DNA of 12,420 nucleotides from an uncultured Pseudomonadota bacterium (lineage in GTDB: Bacteria; Lernaellota; Lernaellaia; Lernaellales; Lernaellaceae). The stretch covers positions 1 to 12,420 of the forward strand of contig CALBTQ010000186.1 in assembly GCA_937967875.1 (NCBI GenBank), given 5' to 3'. Positions 7,286 through 12,420 of this stretch are shown here, piece by piece. The translations under genes and the position numbers were made by a program. The notes beneath the pieces are model-generated. The model did no database searches. It saw nothing but the letters and a program-made list of their open reading frames with translations, and was not told the origin of the DNA. Position 1 is the stretch's first letter. Every line of letters starts with the position of its first letter.

Positions 7286-7315
7286 ATTGTCGGCAACCAA
7301 TGTCGGCGCGGTCAA
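7286..7315 (-). promoter_or_regulatory. candidate leaderless promoter of the transglutaminase-like gene
   Basis: On the minus strand TTGACC (7315-7310) and GACAAT (7291-7286) are 18 bases apart. The -10 ends six bases before the ATG, so transcription would begin at or next to the A of the start codon. This fits the absence of a ribosome binding site. The match is moderate and the start point is not proven. Confidence 0.45.
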
Positions 7316-7323
7316 GTCGGCGG

Positions 7324-7353
7324 TTGACGTTCTTGAAAAAGAAAATCTATGAT
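7324..7353 (+). promoter_or_regulatory. sigma-70-type promoter of the poly-Asp lipoprotein gene
   Basis: TTGACG (7324-7329) and TATGAT (7348-7353) are separated by an A/T-rich 18-base spacer, each hexamer with one mismatch. The predicted start is near 7360, leaving an untranslated leader of about 135 bases. The first part of that leader (7360-7400) is unusually AT-rich for this genome. I see no riboswitch in it. Confidence 0.6.
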
Positions 7354-7495
7354 CGGAAAGCAATAACAAACATTCATCATTTATTAATTTTTCAATTGTT
7401 TGCGAAGGCTTCTCGACAAAACCTTGCCAATGCCGCGCAAGGATAAAACTCGTGGCCCGTGCTTACCGATGCCGGGCATCAAAAAGGAGGACGTC

Positions 7496-8341
7496 ATGGA
7501 TTTTTGGAAATGCTCCATATTGATCGTTTTCCTGATGGCAATCTTCATTATGACGATTATCGCTTCCTGTTCGTGCGACGACGACGATGACGACGACACA
7601 ACCGACGACGACGATGACAATGACGGCGACGACGATGATGACGACGATGACGATTCGGCGGATGACGACAGCGACGACGACGACGATGACGACGACGACA
7701 CAACCGACGACGACACGGGTCCCGAATTCTGGCCGCCGGAAGCGGGAACGGTCGGCACCTACCGACTCTGCTACGATCCGAGTGAAACCATTTGCCATAA
7801 CGTGCCGGTCACCATCGTCGGGCAGGACTCCGAAACCTTCGTCGACGGAACGTACACCAAAATGGAAATCGGCGACTTCACCCAGGCCGATCCCTTCGGC
7901 ATGATCGTCTGGCTGGATCTGTCCACCGAAAACCGCGTCGGCTTCAAAGCCTCGGAAGCCTACTTCGGCGGCATCGGCGACGGCGGCGAGTGGGACATGT
8001 ACGCCGAGGCGCAGACCATCGTTGAAATTCCCTTCGATGCCGGCATCGGCGTCATGCAACAAACCGGCGGCGATGTCGATTTCTATTTCAAAAGCAAAGA
8101 TCCCGACGAAGTGCACTCCTTCGCACTGGAAACCACATTGCTCGCCACCGACGCCACCGTTACCGTTCCCTTCGGCACGGTGACCGATTGCTGGGAAATC
8201 CAATGCGACATGACCATCACCGATCCCTACGGCACCTACACGGATTCCTACACGATGTATTACCATCCGGATTACGCACTGGTGCAAAGTCCGATCATGC
8301 CGGGATTCTGCACTCTGGAATTGGTGAGCTGGGAATACTGA
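7496..8341 (+). CDS. lipoprotein with a poly-aspartate linker
   Basis: A 281-residue predicted lipoprotein. The signal sequence ends in lipobox I-A-S-C25. From residue 28 to 73 comes an extremely acidic linker with 37 Asp in 46 residues, interrupted only by Thr-Thr, Ser, Asn, Gly and Ala. The remaining 200 residues look like a beta-rich folded domain with five Cys (C92, C100, a C-W-E-I-Q-C pair, and one near the end in FCTLELVSW). The part around VTVPFGTVTDCWEIQ and YYHPDYALVQ resembles a pattern common in extracytoplasmic bacterial lipoproteins. The linker probably holds the domain away from the membrane and could bind calcium or other cations. Similar Asp-rich stalks occur in lipoproteins of some deltaproteobacterium-like groups. 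ATG 7496 follows AAGGAGG with a 5-base spacer; an in-frame upstream TTG at 7400 would bury the signal sequence. Function is unknown. Confidence 0.88.
   Translation: MDFWKCSILIVFLMAIFIMTIIASCSCDDDDDDDTTDDDDDNDGDDDDDDDDDSADDDSDDDDDDDDDTTDDDTGPEFWPPEAGTVGTYRLCYDPSETICHNVPVTIVGQDSETFVDGTYTKMEIGDFTQADPFGMIVWLDLSTENRVGFKASEAYFGGIGDGGEWDMYAEAQTIVEIPFDAGIGVMQQTGGDVDFYFKSKDPDEVHSFALETTLLATDATVTVPFGTVTDCWEIQCDMTITDPYGTYTDSYTMYYHPDYALVQSPIMPGFCTLELVSWEY
7577..7714 (+). repeat. GAC/GAT codon repeat coding the poly-Asp stalk
   Basis: An in-frame low-complexity tract of GAC and GAT triplets. The 21-base unit made of GACGACACAACC and GACGACGAC occurs twice, near 7592 and 7692, each time encoding DDTTDDD. 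The near-identical copies point to internal duplication and to likely length changes by replication slippage. Confidence 0.9.
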
Positions 8342-8397
8342 CGCGCCAAGAGATAAACAAGCGGCTTAAAATGCATGTCGCGATCACGCGGAATATG

Positions 8398-8406
8398 TAT
8401 TATAAG
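8398..8406 (+). promoter_or_regulatory. possible -10 element before the TonB-dependent receptor gene
   Basis: Overlapping TATTAT (8398-8403) and TATAAG (8401-8406) each match five of six -10 positions, about 30 bases before the start at 8434. No -35 box is evident. The 92-base gap has no terminator, so transcription from the poly-Asp lipoprotein gene may continue into this operon. Confidence 0.3.
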
Positions 8407-8433
8407 AAAAGTCCAACTCCGACAAGGTGAAGC

Positions 8434-10368
8434 ATGCGTCAGATTGCGCCGCTACTTCTTGTTTTTCTTTTGTTGCCCGTCGCGCTGCTGGCCGGCGACG
8501 AGGGCGGCCGCGACTACGCCGCGCCTTACGAATTGGGCGCGATGGTCGTCGGCGACGATCCGACCGCCACGATCGTCGAGCTGACCGGCGAGGACGTCAT
8601 CGCCCACGGCGCGCATACCGCCGCCGACGCCGTGCGCTACGCGGCCGGCGCGTTCGTCGCGGGCAACCTGCGTTGGCCCGAGCGCGGCGAACGCTACGCC
8701 TCGATCAACGGCGCCGATCCGACCCAGGTGCGGGTGTTCGTCGACGGCCTGCCGGTCAACCACGCGTTGTACGGCACGGTCGATCTCGAAGCGCTGCCCG
8801 CCGATCAGATCGCCCGGTTGCGCATCTACCGCGGTCCCGCGCCGTTGGAATTCGGCGGCGAAGGCGGCGCGGTGATCGAGATCGTCACCCGCGAGGCGGG
8901 CCGCAAATTCACCGGGCGCTTCGACGCGCGCTTCGGCGACCACCGCACGAACTACTTCAGCGTGGGCGCGGGCGACACCGCCGAATGGTTCCAGTACTTC
9001 GCCATGGCCTCGCACGACAGCGCCGACGGCTGGCCGATGCCGCTGCGCTTCGACCTGACCAACAACGAGGACGGCGGCATCCGCGAATTGAGCGCCTACT
9101 CGCGCAATCAGCTGCGCGCCCGCGCCGGCGTGCACTTCGCGCCGCAAGCCCAAACGCACGCGACCTTCTTTTACGACAACGCCGACCGCGAGATTCCGCA
9201 CAACGTCTACACCGGCCGGCAACGCTATTATCGTGTGCCCGAAGACACGCGCATGGGCGGCCTGCTACACGCGAGCCTGGGCGCGTTCGGTCCGTTCTCG
9301 CTGCGCCTCACCGGATGCCTGAGCGCGACCGACGAGGAGCGCAACGAATTCGCCACCCCCGAGGATGAAATGGAACGCTCGCAGGTCAACGTGCTTACCC
9401 AACGCACCGGCGCCGCGCTGCTGCCCACCCTCGACTTGGGCCGCTGGAGCAAACTGACCGCCCGCGCGGGCCTGGTGCACGACGAAATCGAATTCGAAAT
9501 TTTCGACGATTACCGCGACCGGACGCTGATCAACCAACTCGACTTTTCGCTGACCGACCGTCTCAATCCGATCGACCGGCTGCACCTGAACCTCGGCGGC
9601 GGCTACGGCCGGCGGACGATCGCGGCGGCGCGCAACTTCGCCGAACCCGACCCGCTGTCGTCCTGGTTCGGTCGCGTTGCGGTTGCCGGCGGCCCCTTCG
9701 CCGGCGTGACCTTGCGCGCGGCGGGCGGACGCTCGTTGCGCTTCCCGACCGTCGAGGAATCCTTCGATCGCACGGCGGGCAATCCGGCGCTCGAAACGGC
9801 CTTGATCGATGCGGTCGACGGCAGCGTGCAAGCCGCGCTGCCCGGCGAGACGACCCTGGCGCTGACCGGCTTCTACCGGCATACGACCGATCTGCCGCGC
9901 CTGTCGCCTCCCATCGCGGGCGAGCCGCGTTTTTATTTCGTCGACGACGCCGAGGAAACGGCGACCGGTCTGACCTTGAGCGCCGCGACCGCGCCGCTGG
10001 ACGGCCTGTACCTGGGCGCGCATTACACGCTGCAACAGGTGAACCTGTCCGTCGAGGGCGAGGACGACGAGCAACCGGAATACCTGCCCGAACATCTGGG
10101 CGGCGGCGAAGCGCGTTACCGATTCCCCTTCGGCCTGGGCGCGACGGTGTTCACCGATTACGTCGGCGAACGGCACGAATGGTACCGCGGCCAGGACCTG
10201 ACCATCCCCTGGTACATGACCGTCGGCGCGCGCATGTTCTACGCCTACCGCAACCGCATCGAAGTCTACGCGCACGGCCAGAACCTGACCGACGTGTACT
10301 ATGAAACCAAGGCCTTCTATCCGGAGCCCGGCCGCCGGTTGGAGGCGGGATTGAAACTGACCTACTGA
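8434..10368 (+). CDS. TonB-dependent outer-membrane receptor
   Basis: A 644-residue outer-membrane transporter with a Sec signal peptide (about 1-21). The mature start holds a possible TonB box (YELGAMVV, about 31-38). A plug domain spans about 45-150, including the conserved RVFVDGLPVN and RLRIYRGPAPLEFGGEGGAV segments. The rest is an alternating beta-barrel ending in an aromatic (LEAGLKLTY), with the usual late motif YAHGQNLTDVYYET. Such receptors use TonB-ExbBD energy to import scarce ligands such as siderophores, cobalamin or other cofactors. At 644 residues it is in the small, BtuB-like range. The substrate cannot be read from sequence, but the BioB-like gene starts 12 bases after its stop, so biotin or desthiobiotin is a reasonable guess. 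The upstream gap of 92 bases is too short for a cobalamin riboswitch. ATG 8434 follows AAGGTG with a short spacer. Confidence 0.92.
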   Translation: MRQIAPLLLVFLLLPVALLAGDEGGRDYAAPYELGAMVVGDDPTATIVELTGEDVIAHGAHTAADAVRYAAGAFVAGNLRWPERGERYASINGADPTQVRVFVDGLPVNHALYGTVDLEALPADQIARLRIYRGPAPLEFGGEGGAVIEIVTREAGRKFTGRFDARFGDHRTNYFSVGAGDTAEWFQYFAMASHDSADGWPMPLRFDLTNNEDGGIRELSAYSRNQLRARAGVHFAPQAQTHATFFYDNADREIPHNVYTGRQRYYRVPEDTRMGGLLHASLGAFGPFSLRLTGCLSATDEERNEFATPEDEMERSQVNVLTQRTGAALLPTLDLGRWSKLTARAGLVHDEIEFEIFDDYRDRTLINQLDFSLTDRLNPIDRLHLNLGGGYGRRTIAAARNFAEPDPLSSWFGRVAVAGGPFAGVTLRAAGGRSLRFPTVEESFDRTAGNPALETALIDAVDGSVQAALPGETTLALTGFYRHTTDLPRLSPPIAGEPRFYFVDDAEETATGLTLSAATAPLDGLYLGAHYTLQQVNLSVEGEDDEQPEYLPEHLGGGEARYRFPFGLGATVFTDYVGERHEWYRGQDLTIPWYMTVGARMFYAYRNRIEVYAHGQNLTDVYYETKAFYPEPGRRLEAGLKLTY

Positions 10369-10380
10369 GCGGAAAGCGCG

Positions 10381-11361
10381 ATGCATCCACGACAGATCGA
10401 GCGGCTGGCCGAAGGCGTGCTGACGGGCCGGTCCGTCACCGCCGACGAGGCGCTGGCGCTGCTGCTTTCACCCGACGAAGCGCTGCCCGCGTTGTTGAGC
10501 GCGGCCGATCGCCTGCGGCGTCATTGGCGCGGCGCGGGCGTGGCGCTGTGCGCGATCTGCAACGCGCGTTCGGGACGGTGCGACCAGGATTGCGCTTTCT
10601 GCGCGCAAAGCGCTAAGCACGACACCGACGCCCCGGTCCATTCCTTCGTCGCCGACAACGCGATTCGCGACGCCGCCAAGCGTGCAAAAAAAGCGGGCGC
10701 GCGCAACTTTTCCATCGTCACCGCCGGCAAGCGGCTGAACAAAGCCGACATGAAACGCGCCGTGCGGGCCGTCGCGACGATCCGCGAAATCGGCCTGCGC
10801 CCCTGCGCCAGCCTGGGCATCGTCACCGCCGACGAACTGCGCGAACTGCGCGACGCCGGGCTGAGCCGCTACCATCACAACCTGGAAACCGGCCGCAGCT
10901 TTTACGGAAACGTCTGCTCCACGCGCTCCTTCGACGACAACCTCGCCGTGTTGCGCCGCGCGCGCGAGGCGGGGCTCGAGGTGTGCAGCGGCGCGCTGCT
11001 GGGCCTGGGCGAAACGCCCGCGCAACGCGTCGAGCTGTTGCTGGAGCTGCGCGAACTGGGCGTCGATTCGGTGCCGGTGAATTTCCTCATTCCGATCCCC
11101 GGCACGCCGTTGGCCGACCGTCGCGAATTGACGCCGCCGGCTTGCTTGCGTTTCCTCGTCGCTGCACGCTTCGTCCTGCCCGATAAACACATCCTGGTCG
11201 CCGGGGGCCGCCGCGACAACCTACGCCGGTTGGAGAGCATGATCTTCTGGGCCGGGGCGTCGGGATTGATGGTCGGCGATCTGCTGACCACCGCCGGGCC
11301 GCCCGCGGACGAGGATCGCCGGATGATCGCCGATCTGGGATTGCCGCCGGTGGAGGATTGA
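10381..11361 (+). CDS. bioB: biotin synthase-like radical SAM protein (type II-like)
   Basis: A 326-residue radical SAM protein that follows the BioB pattern throughout. The [4Fe-4S] site is RCDQDCAFCAQS (C67, C71, C74). Then come PCASLG (C142), YHHNLETG (164-171), VCSGALLGLGET (C202), DSVPVNFLIPIPGTPL (229-244) and LVAGGR (R277), with GDLLTTAG near the end. BioB inserts sulfur into desthiobiotin to make biotin. C142, C202 and R277 match three of the four auxiliary-cluster ligands of E. coli BioB. The fourth, C97 there, is Ser here (NFSIVTAG, S111). An extra Cys sits in NVCSTRSF (C179). YHHNLET plus this Cys recalls type II biotin synthases described from anaerobes, which carry a different auxiliary cluster; I state this from memory. 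No bioA, bioD, bioF or birA is nearby. ATG 10381 follows GGAAAG; the gene is surely cotranscribed with the receptor. HydE or another BioB-like enzyme is less likely. Confidence 0.85.
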   Translation: MHPRQIERLAEGVLTGRSVTADEALALLLSPDEALPALLSAADRLRRHWRGAGVALCAICNARSGRCDQDCAFCAQSAKHDTDAPVHSFVADNAIRDAAKRAKKAGARNFSIVTAGKRLNKADMKRAVRAVATIREIGLRPCASLGIVTADELRELRDAGLSRYHHNLETGRSFYGNVCSTRSFDDNLAVLRRAREAGLEVCSGALLGLGETPAQRVELLLELRELGVDSVPVNFLIPIPGTPLADRRELTPPACLRFLVAARFVLPDKHILVAGGRRDNLRRLESMIFWAGASGLMVGDLLTTAGPPADEDRRMIADLGLPPVED

Positions 11362-11655
11362 TCAGACCGGGAAGGTCGTCGTCGTCGCCGGATCGACAAA
11401 CGACGGCACATCGCCGATCGCCGCGAACGTCTCGCCGATGCGTTCGACGAACTGCAAAAATACGCGCACGGCCACCTCGTTGAGCGTCGCGCTGGAAACG
11501 ACCAGGTAGAGCATCAAGGTTAAAAACAGCAGGCACAGCAGCACCATCATCGACAAATTCATCCGCTGAATCAGCAGACTCTGGTACGCCAGGTAAGAAC
11601 GCTCCCGTTCGCGCCGGGTGACCCATTTCGTTTCGTTTGTCGATCGACGGTTCAT
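11362..11655 (-). CDS. 97-residue single-pass membrane protein under a sigma-54-type promoter
   Basis: A short protein with a hydrophilic, very basic N-terminal part (about 1-34, many Arg), one strong hydrophobic segment (about 35-55, MMVLLCLLFLTLMLYLVV) and a C-terminal part of about 40 residues ending in TTTTFPV. By the positive-inside rule the N-terminus is cytoplasmic and the tail periplasmic. No family is recognised. ATG 11655 is supported by GGAG about seven bases before it and by a sigma-54-type promoter whose predicted transcript starts about 27 bases upstream; the in-frame TTG at 11727 would lie upstream of that transcript. Its stop codon directly abuts that of the convergent bioB-like gene. 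Upstream and divergent is the NtrC-family activator gene, the obvious candidate regulator. It could be a small envelope-stress or surface-structure protein, but no function can be assigned. Confidence 0.7.
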   Translation of the reverse strand: MNRRSTNETKWVTRRERERSYLAYQSLLIQRMNLSMMVLLCLLFLTLMLYLVVSSATLNEVAVRVFLQFVERIGETFAAIGDVPSFVDPATTTTFPV

Positions 11656-11692
11656 CTGTGTCTCCTGCCGTTTGCCGTCCGACACATGAAAT

Positions 11693-11709
11693 ATCAACTT
11701 CCGTGCCAA
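11693..11709 (-). promoter_or_regulatory. sigma-54 (-24/-12) promoter
   Basis: On the minus strand TTGGCACG (11709-11702), four bases GAAG, then TTGAT (11697-11693) match the sigma-54 consensus TGGCACG-N4-TTGC(A/T). The spacing is exact and the only mismatch is the last base of TTGC. The predicted start near 11682 leaves about 27 bases of leader containing the GGAG ribosome site of the 97-residue protein. A sigma-54 activator gene begins about 190 bases away on the other strand, which strengthens the call. Confidence 0.7.
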
Positions 11710-11747
11710 CATCGACATTTTGGACAATATGCTAATATTACGAATAG

Positions 11748-11757
11748 TTACATTGTA
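11748..11757. promoter_or_regulatory. TTACA-TTGTA half-site pair
   Basis: TTACA (11748-11752) is followed directly by TTGTA (11753-11757). These resemble the arms of the larger palindrome at 11816-11831. It lies about 70 bases upstream of the predicted sigma-54 transcript start. It may be a second, weaker activator site; by itself it could be chance in AT-rich DNA. Confidence 0.3.
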
Positions 11758-11804
11758 TTTGCTTTTGCCGGACAGCTCGCGGTTTTTTCGAAAAGGGGAA
11801 AAAT

Positions 11805-11831
11805 TTGACGGATCGATTACATTTTTGTAAT
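11805..11831 (+). promoter_or_regulatory. possible promoter of the NtrC-family gene
   Basis: TTGACG (11805-11810) is followed after 15 bases by TGTAAT (11826-11831), or after 17 by the poorer TAATTA. The spacing is short for the better hexamer, so this is a weak call. The -10 would coincide with the right arm of the palindrome at 11816-11831, so binding there could repress the gene. Confidence 0.3.
11816..11831. promoter_or_regulatory. perfect palindrome, candidate operator or enhancer site
   Basis: ATTACA (11816-11821), four T, then TGTAAT (11826-11831) form a perfect inverted repeat. It lies about 140 bases upstream of the predicted sigma-54 start, a normal distance for an NtrC-type enhancer site, and about 70 bases before the activator's own start codon. 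In an AT-rich intergenic region a short palindrome can also arise by chance. Confidence 0.45.
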
Positions 11832-11899
11832 TAAGGTCTATGTTGATACCGAATGGTTAATTATTCGCCGCCTCAAGTGAATGCAAAAGGATCGACCGA

Positions 11900-12420
11900 A
11901 TGTGGCAGTACTTGATCATCACCGCCGATGAGATGTTGTTTTCGCAAATCGTCGCGGCCCTGCAAAGTCAGAACGTTTCGATCGACCGCGCCGCCTCGTT
12001 GACCGAGGCCCGGCGGCGCATCACGACCGCGCAGTATCATTTGCTCGTTCTGGATGACTCCCTGCTCGACGAGCCGGCGTCGTCGGCCGCCCGCTTCGGC
12101 GAAACCAATCCGCCGCTTATCTTGTTGTCGGCCGCCGGCGACACGACCATGCGCGTGGGCGCGGCGGCGCTGGAGTGGACCGTGCTGCCCAAGCCGGTCG
12201 ATCCGCAAGCCCTGCGCAACGCCGCGCACGCTCTGCGCAATCAGGCGCACCTGCAAAACTCCATCGACTACCTGCGCCATCGTGAGCCGTACATTTACGA
12301 CTTCTCACACATCATCGCCGAAAGCGAGGCGATGAAGGCCGTGCTGGCCCTGGTGCGCAAGGTGTCCGATTCGGCCAGCAACGTGCTGATCACCGGCGAG
12401 ACCGGCACGGGCAAGGAACT
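11900..12420 (+). CDS. NtrC-family sigma-54 response regulator, N-terminal part (cut by window edge)
   Basis: 173 complete codons, still open at the right edge. Residues about 1-115 form a receiver domain: phospho-acceptor D52 in YHLLVLDD, S77 in LILLSAAG and K98 in LPKPVDP. The acidic pair is unusual, with ITADE (D10, E11) instead of the common VDDD, and the stretch between D52 and S77 is short. After a linker comes the start of an AAA+ sigma-54-interacting domain: IIAESEAMKAVLALVRKV (138-155), then VLITGETGTGKE with the Walker A motif (166-173). The GAFTGA loop, Walker B and DNA-binding domain must lie beyond the window. Such proteins bind enhancer sites and remodel sigma-54 RNA polymerase to open promoters. 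The divergent small gene with a sigma-54 promoter is a likely target. ATG 11900 has only an AAAAGGA about ten bases upstream, so the start is moderately sure. The partner kinase is not evident. Confidence 0.9.
   Translation, partial: MWQYLIITADEMLFSQIVAALQSQNVSIDRAASLTEARRRITTAQYHLLVLDDSLLDEPASSAARFGETNPPLILLSAAGDTTMRVGAAALEWTVLPKPVDPQALRNAAHALRNQAHLQNSIDYLRHREPYIYDFSHIIAESEAMKAVLALVRKVSDSASNVLITGETGTGKE

Noticed and set aside
7577..7714. CRISPR-like or minisatellite array
   Set aside because: The repetition is codon-level GAC/GAT in a well-supported gene, with no regular spacers.
7463..8287. Minus-strand open frame rich in Val and Ile opposite the poly-Asp gene
   Set aside because: The Val-rich stretch is only the reverse reading of GAC/GAT repeats; no ribosome site or signal supports it.
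8377..8391. CGCG-ATCA-CGCG hairpin as terminator after the poly-Asp gene
   Set aside because: Only a four-pair stem and no following T run.
8342..8433. Cobalamin riboswitch or BirA operator before the TonB-dependent receptor gene
   Set aside because: The gap is only 92 bases, too short for a cobalamin riboswitch, and no TTGTAAACC/GGTTTACAA-type palindrome is present.
11881..11931. ATG 11881 as a start near the NtrC-family gene
   Set aside because: It is in another frame and meets a stop codon after 16 codons; at most it is a short leader peptide, for which there is no further support.
11873..12280. Minus-strand open frame opposite the NtrC-family gene
   Set aside because: The plus strand encodes receiver and Walker A motifs in one frame; the reverse translation has no recognisable domain.

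Overview
The window is a GC-rich stretch of bacterial chromosome carrying nine protein genes, eight complete and one cut by the right edge. No rRNA, tRNA, CRISPR array, insertion sequence or phage gene is visible. Several traits suggest a Gram-negative, deltaproteobacterium-like lineage (Myxococcota, Desulfobacterota, Lernaellota or similar). These are a TonB-dependent receptor and lipoproteins (so an outer membrane), a split methylmalonyl-CoA mutase, a sigma-54 activator next to a sigma-54-type promoter, and a lipoprotein with a long poly-aspartate linker. The phylum is an inference from gene content only.

Left part (1-4140, plus strand). A DUF721/DciA-like protein is followed, with a 14-base overlap, by a polytopic membrane protein that resembles GT-C glycosyltransferases and appears to start at CTG. 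Next comes the catalytic subunit of methylmalonyl-CoA mutase, without its B12-binding domain, closed by a strong intrinsic terminator.

Middle part (4169-7279, minus strand). In order of transcription these are an exported transglutaminase-like protein, a small lipoprotein, a cluster of hairpin repeats, and a membrane PAS/histidine-kinase-like protein. In that last protein the H, N, G1 and G2 boxes are all degenerate, so it is probably a pseudokinase. The transglutaminase gene has a promoter placed for leaderless transcription. It lies back to back with a good sigma-70 promoter for the next gene.

Right part (7324-12420). On the plus strand are a poly-Asp lipoprotein, a TonB-dependent receptor, and 12 bases later a BioB-type radical SAM protein with features of an unusual (type II-like) biotin synthase. 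The receptor and bioB look like one operon, possibly for taking up a biotin precursor and finishing it. Converging on bioB is a 97-residue single-pass membrane protein on the minus strand. It is preceded by a near-consensus sigma-54 promoter. Divergent from it, the start of an NtrC-family activator runs off the right edge, and the two share a 244-base intergenic region with a perfect ATTACA-N4-TGTAAT palindrome. This divergent sigma-54 module, the pseudokinase with its hairpin-controlled leader, and the receptor-bioB pair are the most interesting parts. No gene-free stretch exceeds 300 bases.
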